Source: Tetragonia tetragonoides
Lineage: Eukaryota > Streptophyta > Magnoliopsida > Caryophyllales > Aizoaceae
NCBI GenBank assembly: GCA_038025085.1
Contig: CM076144.1
Location: 35,622,501-35,686,500 of the forward strand
Direction: 5' to 3'
Length of the DNA stretch: 64,000 bases
Part shown: positions 38,587-47,963 of the stretch, in pieces
How positions within the stretch are numbered: position 1 is the stretch's first letter
Layout: every line of letters starts with the position of its first letter
Notes under the pieces: model-generated
Databases searched by the model: none
What the model was told of the DNA's origin: nothing
What the model saw: the letters and a program-made list of their open reading frames with translations, nothing else
Program-made: the position numbers and the translations under genes

Positions 38587-38888
38587 AAAAAAAATGCGCA
38601 AAAAAAAATTTACCGGTGGTGGTTGTGCCGTGAGTGGTGGTGGTTGCCGGTGTGGTGGTGAGGATGAGTGAGAGTGAGTGAGGAAGAGAGGATGAGTGAG
38701 AGTGAGTGAGGAAGAGAGGATGAGTGAGAGTGAGTGAGAGTGAGTGAGGAAAAGGGGTGAGGGTAAAATTGGAAATTAGGGGGGCGGTAGCTAGTAAAAA
38801 GGGGGCGGTATTTAGTAACACCCCTTTTACAATTACATTCATCAGTCGTTGGGATTCCCTTCTTTTCTTTTCTTTTATTTTTTTTTTT

Positions 38889-39263
38889 CAGTGTGTTTGG
38901 AAACTTGATGTTAACGAGCAAAAGGAAACAAAACTATAGAAAAAACTAAAAGTATGAAATCTGTGGAAATCTACTAGTTATAATTTGCCCAATTAGATTT
39001 TCATAGTTTTCCCCTCAAAATTGATAGAAAATCTATGAAAATCTGAGGAAATTTAAAAAGAAAGCCTTTCTTTTACATATATTTTCTACAATTACAAACC
39101 AAACAAATGAAAACTGTGTAAATCTCCTACATTTCTACCATCTTTATAATGATGAACCAAACAAGTGAAAATGATATGATTTTCACAGTTTTACTTTTAC
39201 GTAGATTTCCATAGATTTACTTTTCTTTAGTTTTCCTCACTTACAAAGTACCCAAACATAGTG
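38889..39263. mobile_element. Candidate MITE with CAGTGTGTTTGG ends
   Basis: CAGTGTGTTTGG at the left and CCAAACATAGTG at the right are inverted. The interior is AT-rich with mirrored ATAGATTT/AAATCTAT and GATTTTCACAG blocks. The target duplication is unclear. Confidence 0.45.
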
Positions 39264-39905
39264 TTTCTCTCTCTCTTGGCTCTCTCCTTTGGGTATGTGT
39301 TGTTATTTTTTCTGCAGTTTGGAGATTTCTGTTGTAAAAAGAGGACCAGTCAGAATTTGTTGGGACAGTTTCTATGCAAGAAAAGCACGCTAAAAAGCCC
39401 CATTTTCCTCATTTAGTTTACTCCATATATCTAATCAGTAATCACATCCTTTGTTTTTGGTTTTTACTCTTTTGCCCTCCTTTTATAGACTCTCACTCCC
39501 CCACACACACACTGCTTATGTTTTGGGACTTTTGCACATTGCAACAACTTGTGACCGAAGATTGAGATAATTGTTTGCAACTTTGCAGCCATCGATCTTT
39601 AACGCAAGAGCAGCAACATATCTGCGGGAGGAGAGAGAGTACCAGGATCCAGGACTTTGGCTAAGAAATCAGATTGGTACTCGATCCAATTTGGTTTTTG
39701 AATTTTGGGCCGTCATTTAGGTATAAATTAAACTTATTTGACAATAATAAAAAAATTCACTGGGGTGAGGGCGTGAGGCTCTATTTTGACACCCAATTTT
39801 AGTTTTTGTCAACAATTCAATTATATTATTATTCTGTTCACATAGGTATTTACATTATTATTCATTAAACCTAGTTTAATTCGAAATTATTTTAGTTCAG
39901 ATTTA
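39264..39905. other. Intergenic DNA with a second GTACCAGGATCCAG motif
   Basis: No gene is visible. GTACCAGGATCCAG at 39639-39652 repeats the motif at 37196-37209. On the minus strand both read as a splice-donor context. Confidence 0.4.
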
Positions 39906-40017
39906 GAGTATGTGTTTTTTTCCGTTTAATTAAATTGAACTGAATTAAAGTCAATTGAATGAATTGAATTGGACTGCACTGAACCTATTATACAGTAAGT
40001 GGAAAAAACACACACTC
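39906..40017. mobile_element. 112-bp Tourist-like MITE
   Basis: GAGTATGTGTTTTTTTCC at the left is inverted as GGAAAAAACACACACTC at the right. TTA lies on both sides (39903-39905 and 40018-40020), as expected for PIF/Harbinger-type insertion. The interior repeats the GAATTGAACTGAA theme. Confidence 0.65.
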
Positions 40018-42191
40018 TTATTCAAGTGAAAATAAAGGACCCTGAACATGCCTTTAAAGTCTTATAGATTTGTGACAAACCCATTTCACTTAAAATGGTA
40101 CGGAATTCATTTATATCAAGAAAAAATTTAAGCACGTGCTAAGAAAACCTTTTATGCAATACAAGTAAATTATATAATGAGTTATGGGGTGGATACTGAT
40201 TCGTTGTAGGGCAATACCATGATGATCTTGGGAACAACTCGTGGTTCCTACGCAACTCAATACATTTTTCGAATTTATAGAAGGTACAAAAACTATGAAT
40301 TTGAGACTTTTTAGTTATTTATTATGAAAACTTGAAACTTGAGACTTAATGTACATACACATTATTAATATTGTTTTAGCCTTAAGAACCTCAATTTTAA
40401 CTATTGAACCAAAACCTCATATTTTTACTAGACTTGTTCGTAAATTATTTGCGAATATGTTGGCTCGTTTTATTTACTAGGAGTACTTATTTAGGAGTAA
40501 TGAAATGTCTCTACAGTCCACAGAGACCACACATGGTTTCCTGCCCGAAAAAGAAGTCGCGGGAGGGAGAGAGATAAATCTCAATGATTAAACATCTTTT
40601 GATTTAGTTAAGTAAAGTGGTCAACTTACTCTCTTTGCATAGCTGCTCCTATGAATCTATGATGAGAGTCACATGGGTTACCCTCTACTGGGCTCGTTCT
40701 GGGCTACTATGTGACAGAATTTACATGAAGTTTGGCCCACGATGGATATGGTTTTGAGATGTTAAAAAAAAAATTCATCGGTATTTCTTTTAACTTTTTT
40801 GCAACAGCATATCTTGTGTGGACTTCGTCCACCATGGACCAAGTAATTTTGATGGGTGGTTCCAGATGAAGTAGCGGGTGACGCCAAGTATTGGTCCACC
40901 ATGAACTAAGTCTGCACAAGACACTAAATATGGGTAAAGCAACTAAGGCGAGTTTGTTGTGATTGAGCTCGCCTCACAATAGCCCAATACTGTACTTTTC
41001 TGATTGCTGAAGTCTCTCATATATTGTTCCCACTCTCCCTATATGGTTTGCGACTGACTATGAACAAAACTTGATGCAAAGCAATGTGAAAGAACAATCC
41101 TATAGTTCCATTCACTCTTGACTGAGAATTACAAACAGATACCAGTACAGTACAAGGTTCTCTAGCAAAACAAACTAAACAGTAAAAAAAAAAAAGAAAA
41201 AAAAAAGAAAAAAAAAAGGAAAGATTACAAAAGACTACTCGGAAAACTGCTCTACAACAAAAACTAGAGATCTCCAGCAAGACATGCATCAGAATGCAAT
41301 GCCAAAATTCGTTTTCTTTTCTTCACTGCAGGCTATTTGATACAGAACAAGAACAAACATCAGTAATTCCTTAGTCAGTATAACCATTATCAGCAACGGT
41401 GGATAGGCATTTATCAATCTTATGAGTATACAATCTGCTCAGAACAATTATACAGGCACAAATTACATGATCCAGGCCAGAGCAGGAAACTCCACACTGA
41501 TCCACACCATCTATAGACTATAAACCTTAACACACGGATAGTTAGAAGTTCACCAAGAATCACGTTCTGAAGAAGTTCCAGTGCTTTTGGAAAAAATTTA
41601 AAAACTTGGACTTATAATCAAAATCTTGTTTGGTAGAACCAGCTCTTCAAACCATAAATTAGCGAATAATACCTAATAAACACTCCCAAGATATGTGCAC
41701 TAAGCTTTCTGACCTCCCAATGAAACCTAGTCCTAACTCCTATCCTATCCCTAATCTTCATAAAGACACACTAGGTATGAACTGCGCACATCTATTCGGC
41801 TATTCCGTCTCCTCTCCATCTCTTCTTTTTTTTTTTTTTTTTTTTTTTTTCCTCTTTTCCCGGATAGACAGTTCTTAATTCAGATAAGGTGGGAAAAGAG
41901 AGAGTCCAAAACCTATATGAAGAAAACTGGAACAGATTGAAACAAATATCAGTTGCTTACCTTCCAAAATGGCCTAAACTTTGTCTGCTGGAATTTAAGT
42001 TCATAGTCATAAGAGAAATGAAAAAGAAAGTGAAATACCAAACATGGATTAGAACATCGGTCCAGTCCAGCCTTCTTTGTCCGCATCAGGGATGCTGGAG
42101 TACACACAAAAAACATTGGACATAACCCAACCCCAATTTAAGTTCGTAATCATAAGAGAAATGAAAAAGAAAGTGAAATACCAAACATGGA
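40018..42191. other. Intergenic DNA downstream of the F-box gene
   Basis: No gene. It contains the short minisatellite MITE (40812-40921), A-rich tracts at 41174-41218, a T run at 41826-41850, and the outer copy of a 143-bp tandem duplication (41992-42134). Confidence 0.5.
40812..40921. mobile_element. MITE with an internal ~21-bp minisatellite, short copy
   Basis: TCTTGTGTGGACTTCGTCCA at the left and TAAGTCTGCACAAGA at the right are inverted versions of the terminal repeat of the element at 28493-28788. Only about two internal units remain. Confidence 0.65.
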
Positions 42192-42277
42192 TTAGAACAT
42201 CGGTCCAGTCCAGCCTTCTTCGTCCGCATCAGGGATGCTGGAGTACACACAAATAACATTGGACATAACCCAACCCC
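41992..42277. repeat. 143-bp tandem duplication across the F-box stop codon
   Basis: Unit 1 is 41992-42134 and unit 2 is 42135-42277. Both start AATTTAAGTTC and end CATAACCCAACCCC, with only a few differences. Unit 2 holds the last 28 or so codons and the stop of the F-box gene. Unit 1 is an untranslated copy downstream. Confidence 0.85.
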
Positions 42278-43812
42278 AGTCACTCCTCCTTGATACAACT
42301 AGACGAGGCCAACGGTTCACCCTGACATAGTTCTGCCTTATCTTTCCGTCCTCATGAAAGCTGGTGACCACTGTGAAAGTACACTCATGGCCACCCCAAA
42401 CCTTGTCATCGGGATCTGCAGTTATGCTCCCGTCAGGATGGAAATATTGGCGCATAGGACGCCTTGTGCTGCCCCAATAATGGTCAAGACTTTTCCAATA
42501 ATCAGGAGCAGTCTGACATTAAGAGCAAACTTTAATACAGATGAACATGAAGAAAGCTGTAAAGAGTCCCCTTTTCTTTTTAGGTAGGTAAGGTGAGGCT
42601 CCCAGAAGGGGGAAATAAACCTCTACCAGGGGGTGAGAATTGATCCAATGTCTTTTCTAAAAGGCATACATTAGAGTTTCCATGCAACAAAGGACACCAC
42701 AACCACCACCAGTGCCGGAAGTCCAGAAAAGTTGGGTTATACGTAGCCATGCCTCTAAACAACCGAAACAGTAGAGAGCTTGTTCTGTTTCCGAGTGGAT
42801 AAGTCACAAAATGTAACTAAAGTTCAGAACTCAAAGGATACCAGAGCGAAGTGAAACTTCCAGGCATGGTCCCAAAGATCCTCCTTCGTGATACGTACCT
42901 AAAACCGGCAAAGATTGATAATTTAGTATGGCAATCCAATGATAAAGGCACCAGAATTATATTCAAGAAGAGCAGCAAGAGAAGTGAAGGTAAACTCACA
43001 CGCTTTCCATCGATGACAGCACGGGAATAACAATCCAGTTTTGACAATCCTGGTACTTTTGAGCACCGAGGTATATGTGCTTTCCCAACCCATAATTGCC
43101 CACACTATAACAAAAAGCACAACAAGGTATCTCTCTTCAGAACACTGCTAAGTTTATTTTATAGAAAAGATTAATAAGGATGATCAATTTCACTTCTACA
43201 ACCAGGCAGCTAAGAGTTACAATTTCTCTCAAATAGCCGTGTAAATAATTACAATTGCGCAACATTTAGATAGATTTCTTTACACGAGTTATAATTTGAC
43301 CAAGTGAAAACAGGAAATGAGCTAATCAAGTACCCCAGGCCAAGAATCATATAGATATTAGACCCCAATTGAAATAAAAATTCATTATTCAATTCACTGA
43401 CACATTATACAGAAGATCCGAACTTTTCAGAAATACTCTAATTTATCTCAAAATTACGACTTTTGACTTCACATACATATTAAATGATGGGGTTGTAAGC
43501 AAACGAAAGGAACACTAATCTATATTCATTCAAGTTGTACAATTTCAATCGAGATCAGTTCGCTAGAGCAAACCTATTAAACAAAAATTGAAATTGAAAT
43601 AGAAATTGAAATTGAAATTGAAATACCAGGGGTGACCAAAGGGAATCAGAGGAAGCAAGGGAGAACCAAGGGCGTGAGACTAGAAGAGAGCGTGCAAGGC
43701 TAGATGCGTCGATACAACCAAATATTATCAGCATCAACTCAAACCCTAACACCTCCATCGGATCATTTTCTCTCTCATCACTCTTTATTCTACTCTGCTC
43801 ACTTTCGTCCAT
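42192..43812 (-). CDS. F-box protein (4 exons, 222 aa)
   Basis: Probable substrate receptor of an SCF ubiquitin ligase. Exons: 43627-43812, 43000-43104, 42842-42898 and 42192-42512, all phase 0 with GT/AG borders. The N-terminal F-box is DPMEVLGFELMLIIFGCIDA followed by SSLARSLLVSRPWFSLASSD. The rest (LWVGKAHIPR, VPGLSKLDCYS, MRQYFHPDGSITADPDDKVW, YVRVNRWPRLVVSRR, SSIPDADEEGWTGP) matches a single-copy-type plant family that I associate with Arabidopsis At5g39250. The target is unknown. ATG 43812 is the first in frame; upstream in-frame codons have no ATG. A TATAAATA lies about 100 nt upstream. The 3' end is partly duplicated downstream. Confidence 0.88.
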
Positions 43813-43911
43813 CTTAACGTGTTCTCGAAATAAAAACAGAGCTAGAAGAGACAAAAGAAAGGAACTAGAGAGAGAGTGTGAAATTGTTTCTGAGTTGTGA
43901 ATATGTGGGCG

Positions 43912-43919
43912 TATTTATA
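43912..43919 (-). promoter_or_regulatory. Candidate TATA box of the F-box gene
   Basis: TATAAATA on the minus strand, 100 nt upstream of the ATG. It would give a leader of about 70 nt. No functional evidence. Confidence 0.45.
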
Positions 43920-44158
43920 TGGGGAAGCAAGAAGCTAAGGAAGTTTCGAGATTCGAGATAGATAGGAGACTCGGGTAATTTGGGACTGACACGTGTACGT
44001 GACGACCGTAATGACGAAATAGGAAAGATAGGGTGGAGGAGGGGGTAATGAATAGGACGAGGAGAGAGAGTGAGACCGAGGGAGGAAATGAAATCACCTG
44101 AGGGGATTTTTCCAGGGGAAAAGTTTGAAGAATATAGAGTTTCTTTATTATTATCTAG

Positions 44159-44558
44159 GTTGCACAGATATGGATACTGATATGAGGATGGGGACAGGAA
44201 TAGGAACGAGGACGGGTGCAAATACAAATATGGAGATATTGCAACTCAGAAAAAATAGGATACAGATATATGTAACGATTAAAAAATATAAAATGTAAAA
44301 ATAATTTTTTTTCATAAACATAGGCTCTAAGTCATAATATTATAAAAGTAACTAATAAAATGTGAATGAAGAACAATTCAAACATATTTCATAGGTGTAT
44401 TTTACTATTTTTAAGATAAAAAATAGATAAGCAATGTAAACATATCTAAAAATTATTGATCAAGTATCCTCAAATATTGGACAAATATTCTACAAATATC
44501 GGTATCTTATAAATATTAAATACGGGATACTGTACCTTTTAAAAGTATCGGTGCAACG
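44159..44558. mobile_element. MITE with GTTGCACNGATA ends, 400 bp
   Basis: GGTTGCACAGATATGGATAC at the left and AGTATCGGTGCAACG at the right are inverted. The interior has ATCGGTATC-type motifs and is AT-rich and non-coding. No clean target duplication. Confidence 0.5.
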
Positions 44559-45133
44559 AAGATTATTATTACAATATTTTATTTTGAGGGGATTTGAAGA
44601 ATGATTTGATTTTGGGCACAAGGAAGAAACCCAGTTTGATTGGTTTGGGGGTTTGACAGGGGATTTGTTTTGTTTGTATGCCAAAACCAGGATATGCTTG
44701 AAAATAAAATAATAATAAAAAAAAAATCCTAGTGGATTTGCAAGAAGGGCTTAAGCTGGTTAGTTGCATTATATTATTTATAAGAGTAATTAAAGTCCTT
44801 TTATTATTGTCAGATTGTGTTATGTCTGTTTCCAACAGACCAGCCCCATGACCCTCCTTTCCATTTGTTGATGTTTTGGAGTAGCATAACATAACAGTCA
44901 TCTGTTTTGGCTCCCTTTCTCTTTCTCTTTCTCTCTAAGTGGATATGGTTTTTAAACACCGGATATTTCCTTTTCTAATTCAACTAAGCTAAGGTTGAAC
45001 ATTCCACCACAGATGTACTGGTGACACCAATAACAGGTTAGGTCGAAGGCAGTTCGCCTGTTCCCCCTACAGGACATATCAGATATGCCAAATTGCCGAT
45101 GCCAACCATCTCTCCTTTGTATCACCTAAACTT
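44559..45133. other. Intergenic DNA, nothing recognised
   Basis: No gene or clear repeat. A CTTTCT-rich tract lies at about 44915-44937. Confidence 0.4.
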
Positions 45134-45412
45134 AGTGGTCGTTTGGTTCAATATAGGAAGTAACACTTCTTAGAAACTTGTAAGTCCTAGAATTTAGAAC
45201 TTTTTGGGAAGTGCTAAATGTTGTTTGGTTGAATATGGAAAGTTACTTTTTGCAGAAAGTTGCACTTACCTAGGGGGACCTAAATAAGCCACTTTTCCCA
45301 TTTTGTGGGAAGTACAACTTCCTACATTTTTTGCCAACCAAACAACTCAAGATTTTCTACTTCCCAAGAAGTTGCACTTCTCATGTTTTTCAATGTCAAC
45401 CAAACAACCACT
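45134..45412. mobile_element. MITE with AGTGGTCGTTTGGTT ends
   Basis: AGTGGTCGTTTGGTT at the left and AACCAAACAACCACT at the right differ by one base as inverted repeats. GGAAGT/ACTTCC blocks are mirrored inside, giving an imperfect hairpin. TTA at the left against TCA at the right is a possible degenerate 3-bp duplication. Confidence 0.6.
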
Positions 45413-45467
45413 CAATTGATTTTGTACCAAGGCTGTGTACCTCTTCGGAGAACTTAACTATTGATGA

Positions 45468-45600
45468 GTAAGGATTCTTCCCAACTTATTTCTATTTATT
45501 TCAGCAAACTTCAACAAAATTCAACAAAGTTCAATAACATTCAACAAAAATAAAAATTCAATAATAAATATAAACAAAAATAAGTAAGGGAGAACACACC
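45468..45600. mobile_element. Short inverted-repeat element with an internal TTCAACAAAA repeat
   Basis: TTCTTCCCAACTTATTTCTA at the left is mirrored by AAATAAGTAAGGGAGAA at the right. Between them about five degenerate copies of TTCAACAAA(A/G) are present. Confidence 0.45.
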
Positions 45601-46509
45601 CTAATTGGAATAAAAAAAAGACCTCCTAAATAAAGGTTAGGGCACACACAAATAAAATTTTTTATAGAATTGACATCTCCCGACCCCTATAAGAAAAGAG
45701 AAATGTCAAAAAAATATAAGAAGTCAAGAAAAATACATTCGTGTGGGCTGGGCATCCTAAACCTCATCCCAAATAACAACATAGTCTTGATCAGTATTCC
45801 AAAATTCATTACTTGGCATGGCTAAAACCAACTAACAAGCAAACTAAAGTAGAGACGATATTGAAAAAACTAATTATGATAGGGAATTTAGTGATTAATA
45901 TGATATGAGTACTTATGAGGTTTGAACGTACAACTTAACTGCAGGCAATCAAGGAGAATTGAAAAATTCTTTGGCCTAAAAACCGTACACGAATGATAGT
46001 TGGTGATATTTGAACTAATGTTTTATTTAGTCGTGTGTGTGTCAAAAACATACCTTTTAATTGAATAAAATTCTATGTTTGTCTTCTCGTAGTCTTCATG
46101 ATTCATTCTGTTTTGTTATGAATTCTTATTTTGGCTCACGTAATTTCTTCATCATGCAATTTAAATTGTTCCATTTTGTTTGAAACAAGTTATGTTTCAT
46201 TTTGCACCATTCACATGAAAAAAGAGCCATGCGCGTGATGACATATTTAGCAATCATGGTATTGGTGATGGGTGATTCGTCATTCACATTTCACATCCTA
46301 AGATGAAGAGAAACATGTTTTACAAATAAAAATAAAGAGAAACATAAGTATTTATCCCTTCACAATTTCATACGAGACAACCAAACACAATTCTCTTATG
46401 AATCGATCAAAAATATCACTTTTTAATTTTAAAATATCCTCAGGAGGTGTTTGTTTGAGCATTTAGGGGCGGAATGGAATGAGTTTGTATCAGAGAACCT
46501 GATACTGAT

Positions 46510-46784
46510 GCTCCGTTTGATTCACTTTGATAAAACTGATTTGATATGAACTGAACTTAATTGAATTGGTTTTTTAAACTTAACCGTTAACCATTTAAAA
46601 TTCGTCCAAACATAGTCAATATTGGACTCATTTGAAAGTATCCTTTGAGATCTTTCCGATGACATAATTATCATCATGAAATTATTTCGAAATAAAAAAT
46701 TATATGAGTTATAAAGTTACACATGAACTGAATTGGACTGAACTAAACTAAACTTAAGTAAAATTAAAGTGTATCAAACAGAGC
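46510..46784. mobile_element. MITE with GCTCCGTTTGATTCACTTT ends
   Basis: GCTCCGTTTGATTCACTTT is inverted as AAAGTGTATCAAACAGAGC at the right end. The interior contains GAACTGAACTTAATTGAATTG-type repeats, like the GGTGCGTTTG family. It is flanked by sequences that themselves read GTGTTTGTTT, so it may be nested in another element. Confidence 0.55.
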
Positions 46785-47279
46785 GTAAGTGTTTGTTTAG
46801 GCCTTTTTGACTCTGGAACCTTATACCCGACGGAATCAAGTTACCCCCAAACCAACACCACTTGATTCCCCCCATCTACCTATCTCTGGTATCAACTTTT
46901 GTATTATTATTTATTTCTCATTTAATTATCAACAATTTCTTCTTTCTCCTCCATCCCACAGTCCCACTTCCATCCAAGCACTCTATCCTCAGCATTGTTG
47001 GCACCTTCACCTTTCATTGCCATGGCTACCAAAACCATTACCTCCAACAATCATTTTTATCTTCACCCATAAGAAACACAAAGAGGAAGAAAGAGAAATA
47101 CACGGGCAAAACACCACATCGACCACCGACCCAAAATCCGCCGCCATGGACCTCGACATTATAATAAGATTCATGCTCGAAATTTACAGGCTGGAGACCA
47201 TATATCCATTGTCAAAAAGTCCTGATCTGTGGTCTGTGGCCACTAATTTGCAACCAAAGACCAAAATTGAGTTTGCAGC

Positions 47280-47336
<57 letters not shown>

Positions 47337-47963
47337 GCCATGGATGGGTGTTGGGGTTGGATGGGAGAAGCAAACTTTGGCTTGAGGTTGCCTTGATAAT
47401 CATGGCAGGGGTAAGAGAGAGAAACTTGGGGTCTATCAAATGTCCATTGCTGGTGAATGATGGAAGAATTTGACAATTTATTATTTCATTGTTTTTTTCT
47501 TTTTTCATTCTTGTATTATATTTATTTTAATAAATAAATAAATTAGGTTTGATTCCATAACTTGGTAAACCAAACAATAGAAATAAAAAAAACAATTCAT
47601 TCCTAAATTGAATCAAATACATGATACAAATGGGCCCTCAATTCGTGTTTATTGTTTATCCACTAAAGCCACCATTATCACATTTTCTACTTTTCTTTTT
47701 CCAATAAGTCACCTCATATAACTTTTTTTGCACAACCATGGTTATGACTCTTGTCTCTTCATGATTTATTTTTATCCAACGGTCATAAATCCATCTCTAA
47801 AGTAATTAGGAAAAACCGCACCAAAAATAACTACTAAGGAAAAATCGCACAAAAAAAAAACTACTGTACTTAAGGAAAATCATTTAAAATCCAAGCAAAC
47901 GCCACACCTCACAAAACACCAAAACAAACAAAAAAACAACACACCTAAGACCTAACTATCCCC
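46785..47963. other. Region upstream of FMO-1
   Basis: No gene I can support. A 192-codon frame at 46807-47385 is mostly low complexity and runs through a GA microsatellite (about 47282-47335). The 5' UTR and promoter of FMO-1 must lie at the right end, but no TATA box stands out. Confidence 0.4.
47282..47335. repeat. (GA)n microsatellite
   Basis: About 27 uninterrupted GA units. Confidence 0.9.

Larger units (their letters stand above)
37644..38823. mobile_element. Giant hairpin Mutator-type (MULE-like) foldback element, 1180 bp
   Basis: A perfect 9-bp target duplication CTTTTACAA flanks it at 37635-37643 and 38824-38832, the size typical of Mutator elements. The ends GCTAAATACCGCCCCTTTTT and its inverse near 38790-38815 begin arms that stay complementary inwards: GTGAGTGAGG/CCTCACTCAC tracts, ACCACCGGTAAATTT, two palindromic blocks (37859-38002 and 38360-38586), ATT trinucleotide tracts and finally TTAATTAATTAAAAATGTGAA against its inverse. 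Only about 41 bp (38181-38221) form the loop. No transposase is encoded. It sits just upstream of the likely DUF863 promoter. Confidence 0.85.

Noticed and set aside
38239..38671. Open frames on both strands encoding repeats such as DSPKGES and HPWVSR
   Set aside because: They are translations of the 33-bp palindromic repeat, which has no stops in several frames. There is no start context, no codon bias and no independent conservation signal.
43813..43854. Upstream extension of the F-box protein by 14 residues
   Set aside because: The extension begins at TTG, not ATG. ATG 43812 is the first real start.
44001..44227. Minus-strand frames upstream of the F-box gene rich in Ser/Leu/Pro
   Set aside because: They are shadows of GA-rich promoter DNA and the MITE end, with no homology.
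46807..47385. 192-codon frame upstream of FMO-1
   Set aside because: It ends in a GA microsatellite translated as RE repeats and shows no domain. It spans what looks like repeat-derived DNA.
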